A stretch of 64,000 nucleotides of DNA. Origin: Archilochus colubris. Lineage: Eukaryota > Chordata > Aves > Apodiformes > Trochilidae. The stretch is taken from contig CM041083.1 in assembly GCA_023079485.1 (NCBI GenBank), forward strand, positions 64,919,810 to 64,983,809. The letters run 5' to 3'. Within the stretch, counting starts at the first letter, position 1; each line of letters starts with the position of its first letter. A program made the position numbers and the translations under genes. Below the pieces are notes generated by a model that searched no databases, was not told where the DNA came from, and saw only the letters and a list, made by a program, of their open reading frames with translations. Positions 38,801 to 46,044 of this stretch are shown here, piece after piece.

Positions 38801-41300
38801 GGTGTCATTTGCAGACTTACTGAAACTGCACTTGATCCCTTTGTCTAGATCATTAATAAAGATCTCATGTACTCTTGGATATGATTTTCTTGGCAGTCCT
38901 CTGCTGGCAGTACCAAGTACAGTCTGTATGTATCTGGTCTTTACTGAGAGAGCTCCCTGCTGACTCATGATAGATCTTGTTGACCAAGGCCTACAGGGCA
39001 TTTTCTGCAATGTTGCTTTCTGTTTGGTCCCCCACCTGTAGTGGATCAAGAAGTTGTTACTCTGCCTGCAGCACTTCATGGTGGTTTCAGCTGAATTTCA
39101 TGAGGCTGCAATCATCTCACTTTTCCAGCCTATCCATATTCCTGAGAAAAATAGCCTTGCCCCTCAGCATGTCAGTTGCTGACCTTTCAATTGGGTATTA
39201 TTCACAAAATCACAGAGGGTGCACCCACCCTTTCATTCAGGTCCTGAATATATTAAGCCAACAGTATGTGTTGTTATGACTTGAGGAAGAGGAGGCTGCA
39301 GGGTGACCTTAATGCCCACTTCACCTCCCTGATGGGAAGATATAGCACAGAGGTACCAGACTTCTCTGAGGTATTATGCTGAGCCATGATTTGCTTACAG
39401 TACAATTTATCCACATTATATCTAATACTTTGTTTGAGTGTTTAAAGATGTTTAATACATTTTGGTCATCATTACTAAACATTTAGTAATTTAGTGAGAA
39501 AATACATAGTTTTAAGATTTTTCAGGTCACATCTTTTCCGCTTTTTTGCTGAAGTGCTTTGATTCCTGTTCTTATAATGGGCTCCTCAGGTACAGTGACT
39601 TCAAAGGCATAGGTCTAATGCTTTCTTCACTACAGTGATTATATAGCTTCAGTCATTCTTTTTTCATTCTCCACACGTGTGTGTTGGGAGTAGGGGCTAT
39701 TGAACAGAAAATGTTTTTGAAGGAAGTGTTTAAAAAAGAAGTTAAAAAAAAAAGGGGGGAATTTTATAGACTACTAAGAACCACGACCGTCATTTTTTAC
39801 TTGGTATACAGTGGTCTGGTTTAATAGATGTTATAGTGCACTTCAGTTGTAAACGTTAGTGTCTTCATTGCCAACTCAGTTATTTTCTAATTTAAAAACT
39901 TGATCCTGCAGGTTTATCTCGATGTGTCTTCAAATGTAAATGCAGTTTTCAGATCTGATTTGGACCAGGAGACAGTGTATTAATAGCAATTTTAACAGTT
40001 CTCAAAATTATTCAGAGTGCATATTCTGTGGTGATAGTACTGGGCAGGATGAAAAATATGATCATTTTCTTCAAGCTGAAAGCCACATGTTCCTTCTTCT
40101 TATCTCTGCTTTCTGTTCTCTCTTCCTTCAAAAGGGTGTATGAATTTTAATTATTTTTTAATTAGATTTGGTCTGGGAGTTGAATGTAAATTTATTTAAT
40201 ATTACAAGTTATATTTGTTTAATTGTTTTTTATTTTGTGCTGATGTGAATCAAACTTTAAAAAGACAACCCAAAAAAATCTGAGCACTAGTCTTAAGTAT
40301 CTTTCTCTCACATAGATAATCAAAGAGTAAATGATGTGTCAAAGATGAAGAATTCAAGTAGTGCATTGCAGCAAGCAAGTGGACCTGTTGGGCATAAAAC
40401 ACAGGACCAAGCCACACAAACTGCTTGTGAATTTCCCAGACCTTCTAAATCAAGCAGAGATTCAGCTGAATTCCTTAAAAAACAGGTATTAAGAATTCCT
40501 TTTGACTTTCCCTCTCCAATTATGTTACAATCATTAATCATCATAATTGTGAGATTATCTGGGGGTGGGCTTCGGGGACTACTTCCACTGAGAAAATCCG
40601 TTTGAGATGGAAAATAGAATTACGGATATTACAGTATGATTCAATACTTAAGCATACAAAATAAATGTAATACTGCTTTCTAAAGAGAGCAATAATACAC
40701 TGCAGACAAGCTCTTCTCCTTTCCATCTGAGGGAGTTCTGAGGGACCAACTCCCTTCTCCCCATCTCATCTCTGTAAAACACATCTGCCAAAGACAAATT
40801 ACAAGACTGTTAATCAGACACTTCCTAAGGTATCAGTCATACTTGGATTTTAAATTGATGATGGCAGCAGTCGCACATCAATTTGGCTGTTTTTTTCACT
40901 GGGTAAGAATCTATTCTTAGAGCTCTGAACCTGGTGTCATTTCCACTCCATTCCAGAATGGAAATGGCAGGGCTAAAATATTTGGTATCTTGCCTTTTGA
41001 ATTAACTACATCAGCTCTATCCCTGCTCTGCACTCATTGCAACTGACTCAGCCCCAACAAACCTGCGGTCAGCAATGGATGTGAGCAAATGGTAAGGTAA
41101 AAATAACCATAGTGGAAAACGTTGATGGCATGCAGGAATACTAATAAAGCTCTTTTCCAACCTGATCATTGCAGCTTATTGAGGAAAATGAGTGTCTCAA
41201 ACAGGAACTAGCCAAAGCCAAAATGGCTCTTGCTGAGGTCCAAATGGAAAAAGATACCCTGCTTCATCATATAAAGAAGATGAATGTTGATCACCAATAG
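1264..41300 (+). CDS. BLTP3B: BLTP3B (UHRF1BP1L / SHIP164), exons 2-21, 5' partial
   Basis: Bridge-like lipid-transfer protein of the chorein/VPS13-like family. From family knowledge it forms a hydrophobic groove moving lipids between membranes and acts in early endosome to Golgi traffic. Twenty exons are visible: 1264-1426, 2396-2434, 5379-5470, 6260-6449, 8773-8913, 9550-9720, 10472-10652, 11948-12031, 18015-18197, 18287-18405, 20092-20233, 20961-21154, 22913-24408, 24830-25005, 27583-27719, 28361-28511, 34398-34654, 36787-36895, 40316-40485, 41175-41300. All junctions are GT-AG and every phase closes, giving 1,439 complete codons plus one split codon. With the usual 14-residue exon 1, which lies outside the window, the protein would be about 1,454 residues, near the roughly 1,464 of human. 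Translated segments match my memory of the human protein closely throughout. The paralogue UHRF1BP1 (BLTP3A) fits less well. No frameshift or internal stop was found. Residue numbers in the exon entries assume that exon 1. Confidence 0.97.
1963..1986 (+). repeat. Poly(T) tract, about 24 bases
   Basis: Uninterrupted T run in intron 2. There is no adjacent SINE body, so a simple homopolymer is the best reading. Confidence 0.9.
2396..2434 (+). CDS. BLTP3B: BLTP3B exon 3 (39 nt)
   Basis: Small 13-codon exon encoding [13 protein letters not shown], about residues 70-82, between acceptor cttgcag and donor ttg|gtgagt. Both ends are phase 0, so skipping it would keep the frame while removing a strand of the chorein-N domain. 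Confidence 0.95.
2778..2805 (+). repeat. Poly(T) tract, about 28 bases
   Basis: Uninterrupted T run in intron 3, following ttgcctc. Again no attached retroelement is visible. Confidence 0.9.
5379..5470 (+). CDS. BLTP3B: BLTP3B exon 4
   Basis: Encodes [15 protein letters not shown] and then the conserved [12 protein letters not shown] segment, about residues 83-112. The donor is cagag|gtcagt. The final two bases form a Ser codon with the first base of exon 5. Confidence 0.95.
6260..6449 (+). CDS. BLTP3B: BLTP3B exon 5
   Basis: Encodes about residues 113-176, including [19 protein letters not shown] and [19 protein letters not shown]. These alternating hydrophobic beta strands are typical of the lipid-groove wall in this family. 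Acceptor tttttag, donor gag|gtaaat. Confidence 0.95.
8351..8383. repeat. Perfect 13-bp inverted repeat (hairpin)
   Basis: Arms tttcctatatcct (8351-8363) and aggatataggaaa (8371-8383) are exact reverse complements around a 7-base loop. A partial third copy (tttcccatatcct) follows at 8384-8396. Confidence 0.9.
8617..8752 (+). mobile_element. CR1 LINE 3' end, plus orientation
   Basis: Truncated 136-bp CR1 running from the 3' end of ORF2 (gagactggatgtggcactc) through the avian ggtcccttccaaccc motif to the attctatg octamer tail. It is the same young subfamily as the copies at 26,313, 44,522 and 56,291, and abuts BLTP3B exon 6. Confidence 0.95.
8773..8913 (+). CDS. BLTP3B: BLTP3B exon 6
   Basis: Forty-seven codons, about residues 177-223, beginning [18 protein letters not shown]. 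Both ends are phase 0. A CR1 3' end finishes at about 8752, only 18 bases before the AG at 8771-8772, so the branch point probably lies within the CR1 tail. Confidence 0.95.
9550..9720 (+). CDS. BLTP3B: BLTP3B exon 7
   Basis: Fifty-seven codons, about residues 224-280, including [20 protein letters not shown] and the helical [19 protein letters not shown]. Acceptor ctacag, donor cacag|gtatgg. Confidence 0.95.
10472..10652 (+). CDS. BLTP3B: BLTP3B exon 8
   Basis: Starts with a variable Ser/Ala/Pro/Gln linker, then the conserved [19 protein letters not shown] and [17 protein letters not shown], about residues 281-340. Donor aaag|gtactt; it ends in phase 1. Confidence 0.95.
11948..12031 (+). 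CDS. BLTP3B: BLTP3B exon 9
   Basis: Eighty-four bases encoding [20 protein letters not shown] and the following YYPFHKA, about residues 341-368. Acceptor ttttacag, donor agcag|gtatgt. It is followed by a 6-kb intron filled largely by an old CR1. Confidence 0.94.
12032..13719 (+). other. BLTP3B: BLTP3B intron 9, left part
   Basis: Mostly AT-rich intron. The stretch from about 13360 (ccatctagtccaaccag) resembles a decayed CR1 3' end, but too weakly to annotate separately. Confidence 0.55.
13720..17035 (-). mobile_element. Old, long CR1 LINE, minus orientation, interrupted
   Basis: The 3' end lies at 13,720 (reverse complement of the tccaacccc end motif). Successive diverged CR1 segments run rightwards through the reverse-transcriptase region (about 14,340-15,000 and 15,590-15,780) into the upstream endonuclease-side sequence (about 15,800-17,035). 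About 2.7 kb of element survives. It is full of stops and indels, so the short frames in it (for example 16056-16370) are fossils. A second CR1 is inserted at about 15,005-15,578. The right boundary is approximate. Confidence 0.85.
15005..15578 (+). mobile_element. CR1 3' fragment nested in an older CR1
   Basis: Plus-oriented CR1 running from a ctggagtactgtgtccagtt segment to ggtcccttccaacccctaac at 15,544-15,563. The minus-strand host CR1 stops at about 15,003 and resumes at about 15,590 with the adjacent part of its own sequence, so the insertion is nested. Confidence 0.85.
17036..18014 (+). other. BLTP3B: BLTP3B intron 9, right part
   Basis: AT-rich intron with normal branch and pyrimidine signals before exon 10. 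The overlapping open frames near 17270-17754 lie on both strands and have no support. Confidence 0.7.
18015..18197 (+). CDS. BLTP3B: BLTP3B exon 10
   Basis: About residues 369-429: [20 protein letters not shown], a helical WAEELLNEF segment and a Pro/Ser-rich linker. Acceptor atttgcag, donor acag|gtacat. The next intron is only 89 nt (18198-18286), the shortest in the gene. Confidence 0.95.
18287..18405 (+). CDS. BLTP3B: BLTP3B exon 11
   Basis: About residues 430-469. A low-complexity Ser/Gln/Lys linker is followed by the conserved [11 protein letters not shown] strand. Acceptor cctacag, donor atcag|gtacat; it closes in phase 0. Confidence 0.95.
20092..20233 (+). CDS. BLTP3B: BLTP3B exon 12
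   Basis: About residues 470-516: [20 protein letters not shown], then [20 protein letters not shown]. Acceptor tttacag, donor ccta|gtaagg. It ends in phase 1. Confidence 0.95.
20961..21154 (+). CDS. BLTP3B: BLTP3B exon 13
   Basis: About residues 517-581: [38 protein letters not shown], then the highly conserved [14 protein letters not shown]. Acceptor ttcttttag, donor aaag|gtatgc. Confidence 0.95.
22913..24408 (+). CDS. BLTP3B: BLTP3B exon 14 (giant exon, 1,496 nt)
   Basis: About 498 codons, residues 582-1079. The first half is conserved ([48 protein letters not shown], then [20 protein letters not shown]). The second half is a fast-evolving Ser/Asp/Glu-rich, probably disordered region that differs substantially from the human sequence I remember. 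Acceptor ctctcgcag, donor tcaag|gtatag. The open frame runs into the intron to 24490, but the next exon restores the conserved SAKPKERC. Confidence 0.96.
24409..26312 (+). other. BLTP3B: BLTP3B intron 14 and left part of intron 15
   Basis: No mobile element or extra exon seen apart from exon 15 at 24830-25005. Confidence 0.65.
24830..25005 (+). CDS. BLTP3B: BLTP3B exon 15
   Basis: About residues 1080-1138: [20 protein letters not shown], then [20 protein letters not shown], a Ser-rich segment. The acceptor tatatttaaaaag has almost no pyrimidine tract, unlike the other exons. Donor aagg|gtaagt. Confidence 0.93.
26313..27439 (-). mobile_element. CR1 LINE, minus orientation, 1.1 kb 3' part
   Basis: Begins with the reverse complement of the octamer tail (tcatagaatcatagaatcat) and continues to gaggatgctgtgggagacgg, within the reverse-transcriptase region, where it is 5'-truncated. 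It is little diverged: a 225-codon frame at 26401-27078 keeps the C-terminal part of ORF2 open. It lies in BLTP3B intron 15, 143 bases before exon 16. Confidence 0.95.
26401..27078 (-). pseudogene. CR1 ORF2 C-terminal fragment, open frame
   Basis: Encodes the region downstream of the reverse-transcriptase core of avian CR1: [40 protein letters not shown] and [13 protein letters not shown]. The catalytic reverse-transcriptase part and the endonuclease are missing, so it cannot move by itself. Confidence 0.9.
27583..27719 (+). CDS. BLTP3B: BLTP3B exon 16
   Basis: About residues 1139-1184, a poorly conserved linker. It is supported by phase (1 in, 0 out), acceptor acatgatag, donor aaatg|gtaata, and the residual match to the human NxGETSPDA-type stretch (here [16 protein letters not shown]). 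Confidence 0.88.
28361..28511 (+). CDS. BLTP3B: BLTP3B exon 17
   Basis: About residues 1185-1234: [39 protein letters not shown] and RHYLCNRAV. This is a conserved beta-rich C-terminal part of the lipid-transfer body. Acceptor gttgacag, donor gtgg|gtaaga. Confidence 0.96.
29007..29474 (+). other. 155-codon intronic open frame, unrecognised
   Basis: Cys/Leu/Gly-rich frame starting [13 protein letters not shown] in the 5.9-kb BLTP3B intron 17, in a locally GC-richer patch (about 28,990-29,560). It resembles no family I know and has no convincing promoter. It is most likely a fragment of an unrecognised old repeat. Confidence 0.25.
29730..29865 (+). mobile_element. CR1 3' end fragment, plus orientation
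   Basis: Diverged 3' end: gaagtgttcaaggccaggtt, caacctggtctagtggga, then aaggtcccttccaaccaaaa and an attctgtgattctatt tail. Confidence 0.88.
29866..33104 (+). other. BLTP3B: BLTP3B intron 17, middle
   Basis: Intron with a short TA-rich microsatellite at 30,408-30,430. The region around 30,900-32,400 is GC-richer and could hold old unrecognised repeats, but I cannot name one. Confidence 0.55.
33105..33440 (-). mobile_element. Old CR1 3' fragment, minus orientation
   Basis: Shows the order of a reverse-complemented CR1 end: a cagagcagggtcagctctg block, a ctgggaagcctgcaccactg block, then tttcagtttgacttgttgcc and caccactgtgaagagcctgg. Heavily diverged. Confidence 0.7.
33441..34397 (+). other. 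BLTP3B: BLTP3B intron 17, right part
   Basis: AT-rich with a C-rich run at 33,574-33,595. No supported feature before the exon 18 tandem acceptor. Confidence 0.65.
34398..34654 (+). CDS. BLTP3B: BLTP3B exon 18, with tandem acceptor
   Basis: Eighty-six codons, about residues 1235-1320, including [40 protein letters not shown] and [17 protein letters not shown]. The acceptor is a NAGNAG (tcagcag, 34391-34397). Using the first AG would start the exon at 34395 and add one residue without changing frame. Confidence 0.96.
34655..37589 (+). other. BLTP3B: BLTP3B intron 18 and start of intron 19
   Basis: Surrounds exon 19. It includes a G-rich run near 36,082-36,102; otherwise nothing I can identify. 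Confidence 0.65.
36787..36895 (+). CDS. BLTP3B: BLTP3B exon 19
   Basis: About residues 1321-1356: DDSPCENL, then a beta hairpin reading [20 protein letters not shown]. Acceptor atctttag, donor agag|gtttgt; it ends in phase 1. Confidence 0.94.
37590..37960 (-). mobile_element. Old CR1 fragment, minus orientation
   Basis: Diverged CR1 3' region read on the minus strand. It includes the counterpart of gtgtttgattacccttatgg, ttgtgtctattgcctcttg and a decayed gagatccc-type block. It ends where a second, better preserved CR1 starts. Confidence 0.75.
37961..38880 (-). mobile_element. CR1 LINE, minus orientation, 3' part
   Basis: Starts with a worn octamer end (catagaatcac) and ggatggaaaagaca, then follows CR1 ORF2 backwards to the [11 protein letters not shown] region near 38,810-38,830, a degraded version of the reverse-transcriptase FADDTKL motif. 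It carries several frame breaks and is older than the 26,313 copy. Confidence 0.85.
38881..39270 (-). mobile_element. Second old CR1 segment, minus orientation
   Basis: Diverged reverse-complement CR1 containing a caagaagttgttactctgcc block, a gaatttcatgaggctgcaat block and a cagcatgtcagttgctgacc block. The order fits the upstream continuation of the fragment at 37,590-37,960, so the copy between them may be a nested insertion. Boundaries are approximate. Confidence 0.6.
39275..39360 (+). mobile_element. Short CR1 fragment, plus orientation
   Basis: Contains gaagaggaggctgcagggtg followed by accttaatgcccacttcacc, a plus-oriented piece of the CR1 ORF2 3' region, roughly 85 bases. Confidence 0.55.
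39361..41174 (+). other. BLTP3B: BLTP3B intron 19 (end) and intron 20
   Basis: AT-rich intron around exon 20. No mobile element recognised. Confidence 0.65.
40316..40485 (+). CDS. BLTP3B: BLTP3B exon 20
   Basis: About residues 1357-1413, a weakly conserved linker containing the recognisable [17 protein letters not shown] motif ahead of the terminal helix. Acceptor ctcacatag, donor aacag|gtatta. Confidence 0.93.
41175..41300 (+). CDS. BLTP3B: BLTP3B exon 21: C-terminal coiled coil and stop
   Basis: Encodes the final 41 residues, [20 protein letters not shown] followed by [15 protein letters not shown] and a short tail. The heptad spacing of Leu/Ile fits a C-terminal coiled coil. The stop is TAG at 41298-41300. 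Acceptor cattgcag. Confidence 0.97.
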   Translation, partial: LIEENECLKQELAKAKMALAEVQMEKDTLLHHIKKMNVDHQ

Positions 41301-41740
41301 GACAGTGTTCTATTGGTGCAAGGAATCCTCAACAGAACTTCCAAGTGATGGTGGCATCTAAAATACTGTTTGTAAATTGCTGGAAGACACAGTTGTGTTT
41401 TTTTGTCACAGACAGTTTTTGCATTATGAACAAGATGTTTGTGAACTAGCTACTGTTCCAAAATTATCATTAAATATTAACTTTTTTCAGCCCATTTTAA
41501 ACTGAAATGACTTTGGAAAAAAATCAGTTTATACTGTACCTTATTAATTTACTGAAGAAATATCATATCCTCTGCTTTTAATATTATTAAAGGAAATGTT
41601 ATTTTTAAAATGTTTTGTGAAAACTGCATGGCTGAGCAATGAAAGAGGGTGCCTAGATGCATAACTGTGTACAGTGTACCATGCCTCATTAACAAACTGT
41701 ACCTCTGATAAGAATAAAACACCATAATATTACCAGAAGG
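41301..41740 (+). other. BLTP3B: BLTP3B 3' UTR (first candidate end)
   Basis: About 440 bases of AT-rich sequence after the stop codon. The first consensus poly(A) hexamer is at 41713-41718, which predicts cleavage near 41,735-41,745. Longer isoforms cannot be excluded. Confidence 0.7.
41713..41718 (+). terminator. BLTP3B: AATAAA poly(A) signal of BLTP3B
   Basis: First canonical hexamer downstream of the stop (413 bases after it). Confidence 0.65.
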
Positions 41741-44239
41741 CATCTGTAAAGGTGGTTACATTTGCACTATAATGATTTGAACTAAATCTTCTAGAATGGA
41801 GTAGCTGCTCAAAATTCCAGTCCTAAACTGCCCCTAAATTCAGTGTACTTTGCCCAGAGAGGATTTTAAGAATTGTCCTCTGGTGCTATAGATAGAATTC
41901 CATATGCCCTCTCCATACGCATTCCTAAAATATCACATTAAATGCTGGAGAATTTAAGTAAGAGGGCCTACTCTTGGGGTTTCCTTCTGGATGAAGGTCT
42001 GCTGCATCTCTACAGCTGGTGTAATTTAGACATTCAGTCTTTCTTTTTCCTCTCTCTGTGATGAGGATAGGGTCCTGAAATAAGATCCAGCCATTCATGA
42101 AAGGTGAGCTTTGAGCCATTTTGCATGCATGTCTGAGTTCTGCACAACTCATCAGACATGCCCAGGGATATGGTCCAGTGTATTTAAATATGTATTGTCA
42201 AGTCTTGGGAGGAGGCAAGGGGGAATCCTACAGGGATTTATTAATTGTATATTGCGCTTTTTTTGATAAAAAAGCTATAGAGAATAATTTAATTACCCAA
42301 TGAAATTGTGAGATTACATGAAATGTAATCATGCAGTTTAAATCATGGGTGATTTGTATAAATTGAACAATAATTTTCAGGTAAAAACTGGTACAGATGA
42401 ATAAATTAAAAAGCACAGCAGTGTAAAATAGAGAATATTAGAGTGTGCTTCTAAACAATTTAGGAAACAACATGCAAAAACATACATGCCTGTAAGAGGC
42501 TGGTTTACTAGAAGTAAAAATGACTGAATAATAGAACTGTGATGTTGAATAGAAACTGTGACGTTTTAATTGGTACCACCTTTATTTCTGCTCCGTGGGA
42601 TGTTTGAGGGAAGTTTTATTTGTAGATACGCAGACAAATCTCAAAAAGTATCTAGTGTCCTGTGGTTTGACTTTGCATATTCAGTCAATATAGTTTTAAT
42701 TAAAATGGTTTTCATTAAAACATTTTGAAGGGCACGTAATTTACAGTGCTGAAAATAGTTATTGAAAGTATGTAGATTTTATTCAAGAACTCTGTGGAAG
42801 AACTGGTTCAGGAACTATTTTAAAGCCTGCCTCAGGAAACCCTAGTTGAAACTCCCTTTAATGCCCATGGAAATTTTTATCTTACTGTTCTGAATAAGAT
42901 GAAAACTGTTTCAAATAGAGAAACTAAATGGATTTCAAAAGGTATTTAAGACAACACAGTATGGATGTATTTCACACGTACATCATGTCAGATTCATGGG
43001 AGGATTTCTTCTCAACTGGTTGGTACTATTAAAATCAGTTATTCTTACTTAGTTTATCCCTGCCAAGATCTAGTTAGAATTTTCTGAAGAAAGAAATGTA
43101 TAGGGTGCTTAGTAGCATGTTGCTGAAATAATATGTTGATAATTGTTTAATTTTTAAAAAGAAATAAACAGCAATATTAAATGCCTGTCCTTTTTACTGC
43201 ACAAGCTAATCCTGCTTCTTTTGACAAAAACAAACAAAACAAAACCAAAAAACAACAAAGAAAGACCAAGTGCAAGGCAAGAAACCAAACTGCTCTTCTC
43301 AGTACAGATGTTGAAATTCAGGTTATCACTTTCTTGCACTTCATTATAACTGAATCCATTTCCATTTCATGGCAGTCTGGAAGTAATGGAGCATTATGTG
43401 TGGACAGTTCAGAAGAGATGAGTGTACTTGGTTTTTCACTTGGCACTACCAAGGCTGATAGCACTGTGTCACTCTGAAATTAGTTGTGTTGAAAACACGA
43501 AGAAATAGTTTGTTTATTAATGTTTAAAAGTACAAAGTTAAACTAAGCCTCAATAGGTTATGCTAAAAATAGCAATTTAAGGTCTCAGATTAAATAAAAG
43601 GGCTTAGTTCATTCTCAGGATCCTGCTAGTATTCATAACCTCCTTAAATCCTAGATATGAAATCTGCAGCATCAGTAGAGCCCTTGAATGAATCACCATT
43701 TTTATTCTGCAAAGAACCAAAGTACAGTTTGGAGAACTTTAATGTATTCAGAAAACTGACTCCAGCAGTCTACAGGCAAACTGGTACCAAATTTTGTTTT
43801 AAATTTTCTGTGGAAATTTAAAATGGTCTACAGATCAGCTTAACACTCCTTCAGCTTGTTTAGAAATAGTATTTTATTGTCTATTAGAGTTTTTAAGTTA
43901 GCTCACTTTGAAGAGGTTGTGTCCTTTCCTGAGCTAGGTCATTGAATCATTCAGCAGTGAGGAAAACAAGGAGGGGGAATCTAAACCAGAGTTATCCCTT
44001 CCTCTGATGCTGATCCAGAGCTTGACCCCTTTGGAAGGTGATGTGAACGGGGCTGCAGCAGCCCAGAGATCGGAGATGAACTCTTTGAGATAAGGATTGA
44101 GCTTTATGGGCAGCAGCAGACTCTTTTAATTGTTTTTCCATTGCTATTTTGCTGCTGCTGGAGGAGAGTTGCCAGCACAGAGCTCCTGCTCTCCCTGGGC
44201 CATGGCTGCCGTCTGGCAGCGTTGTCAGCTCCTCCTCCT
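41741..44239. other. Intergenic, no supported gene
   Basis: AT-rich sequence downstream of BLTP3B. It includes an A-rich run at 43,225-43,262. The small open frames (for example 43181-43477) show no conserved motif, splice context or promoter. Confidence 0.6.
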
Positions 44240-44240
44240 C

Positions 44241-44305
44241 ATCTGAATGGCATCTTGTGTTGCTCATCTCCTTGTTCTAATCTGAATGGCATTTTGTGTT
44301 GCTCA
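44241..44305 (+). repeat. Tandem duplication, 39-bp period
   Basis: atctgaatggcatcttgtgt at 44241 recurs as atctgaatggcattttgtgt at 44280, each followed by tgctcat. The second copy runs directly into the CR1 fragment at 44,306. Confidence 0.85.
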
Positions 44306-44416
44306 TGCCCCTGTACTCAGCGCTGGTGAGGCCACACCTCGAATCCTGTGTCCAGTTCTGGGCCCCTCAGCTCAGGAAGGAGATTGAGGTCCTGGAGCAG
44401 GTCCAAAGGAGGGCAA
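44306..44416 (+). mobile_element. CR1 ORF2 3' fragment (5' piece of a chimera)
   Basis: About 110 bases of young CR1, from ctgtactcagcgctggtgag to ggtccaaaggagggcaa. In a normal element this segment lies about 1 kb downstream of the sequence that follows here from 44,522, so the order is rearranged. The same segment recurs in its proper place near 45,495-45,605. Confidence 0.88.
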
Positions 44417-44521
44417 GCGTCTACTGCGGGGCAGGGCGGGAGCCGTGCGGGGCGGGCGCGGTGCCGCCAGGGGAGCCATGCCGCCGCCCAAGTTTTTAAT
44501 TTTTTTTATTTTTACTTTTTA
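44417..44521 (+). other. GC-rich then T-rich insert between CR1 pieces
   Basis: A roughly 75-base GC-rich, CpG-rich block (44,417-44,492) contains an ATG at 44478-44480 in the context ggagccatgc, followed by a T-rich stretch. Neither part is ordinary CR1 ORF2. The ATG frame runs uninterrupted into the reverse-transcriptase frame and stops at 44853-44855. Confidence 0.7.
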
Positions 44522-46044
44522 CATCCACCCAAGGGTGATGAGAGAGCTGGCAAAAGAGCTCGCCAAGTCTCTCTCTATCATCTACCAACAGTTCTGGCTC
44601 ACTGGGGACATCCCAGATGACTGGAAGTTGGCGAATGTCTCGCCAATCCACAAAAAGGGCCAGAAAGAGGACCCAGGAAACTCCAGGCCCGTCAGCCTGA
44701 CCTCAGGGCCTGGCAGGATCATGGAACAAATCATCCTCAGTGCAATCACACAGCACCTGCAGGATGGACAAGGGATTAGACCCAGCCAGCACGGGTTTAG
44801 GAAGGGCAGGTCATGCCTGACCAACCTGATCTCCTTTTATGATCAGGTGACCTGACTGGTGGATGAGGGGAAGGCTGTGGATGTGGTCTACCTGGACTTC
44901 AGCAAAGCCTTTGACACCATCTCCCACAGCATCCTCCTGAAGGAACTGTCAGCCCACAGCTTAGACAGGAGCACCCTGTGCTGGGTTAGGAGCTGCTGGA
45001 GGGACGGGCCCAGAGAGTGGTGCTGAACGGTGCTGCATCCAGTTGGCAGCCGGTCACCAGTGGTGTCCCCCCAGGGATCAGTGTTGGGCCCAGTTCTGTT
45101 TAATATCTTTATTGATGATTTAGATGAGGGGATTGAGTCCATCATCAGCAAGTTTGCAGATGACACTAAACTTGGGGGAGAGTGTGGATCAGTTGGAAAG
45201 CAGGAGGGCTCTACAGAGGGACTTGGACAGACTGGAGAGTTGGGCTGATTCCAACAAGATGAGGTTCAACACGGCCAAGTGCAGGGTCCTGCACTTTGGC
45301 CATAACAACCCCAAGCAGCGCTACAGGCTGGGGACAGAGTGGTTGGAGAACAGCCAGACAGAGAGGGACCTGGGAGTCTGGATTGACAGGAAGCTGAACA
45401 TGAGCCAACAGTGTGCCCAGGTGGCCAAGAAGGCCAATGGCATCCTGGCCTGTATCCGGAACAGCGTCGCCAGCAGGACCAAGGAAGTGATTCTGCCCCT
45501 GTACTCAGCCCTGGTGAGGCCACACCTTGAGTACTGTGTCCAGTTCTGGGCCCCTCAGTTTAGGAAGGATATCGAGGTCCTGGAGCAGGTCCAAAGGAGG
45601 ACAATTAAGCTGGTGAAGGGACTTAAGCAAATATCCTATGAAGAGAGGGTAAGGGAGCTCGGGCTGTTCAGCCTGGAAAAGAGGAGGCTCTGAGGAGACC
45701 TCATCACTCTCTACAACTCCCTGAAAGGAGGTAGGGGCCAAGTGGGGGTTGGTCTCTTTTCCCAGGCAACTCTCAGCAAGACAAGAGGACACGGTCTTAA
45801 GTTGTGCCGGGGCAGGTTTAGGTTGGATATTAGAAAGAATTTCTTTACCGAAAGGGTGGTCAGGCATTGGAATGGGCTGCCCAGGGAAGTAGTGGATTCT
45901 CCATCCCTGGAGACATTTAAAAAGAGACTGGATGTGGCACTCAGTGCCATGGTCTGATAACTGCAATGGTAGTGGATCAAGGGTTGGACTTGATGATCTC
46001 TGAGGTCTCTTCCAACCCAGTTGACTCTATGATTCTATGATTCT
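44522..46044 (+). mobile_element. CR1 LINE, plus orientation, 1.5 kb
   Basis: From the upstream part of the reverse transcriptase ([44 protein letters not shown]), through [21 protein letters not shown] and [14 protein letters not shown], to the octamer tail at about 46,044. Several frameshifts and stops, including TGA at 44853-44855, disable it. It is 5'-truncated or rearranged at 44,522. Confidence 0.95.
45124..45693 (+). pseudogene. CR1 ORF2 middle fragment, open frame
   Basis: A 189-codon frame covering the part after the FADD box: [20 protein letters not shown], then [20 protein letters not shown]. It is ended by a TGA at 45,691-45,693 (gaggctctgagg), where the 26,313 copy has an Arg codon. 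Confidence 0.85.

Noticed and set aside
43181..43477. 98-codon plus-strand frame
   Set aside because: It includes an A-rich low-complexity run (Lys/Gln/Asn) and shows no conserved motif or splice context.
26401..46044. CR1 copies as active elements
   Set aside because: Every copy in the window lacks the endonuclease, the reverse-transcriptase core or an intact frame, so none can mobilise itself.
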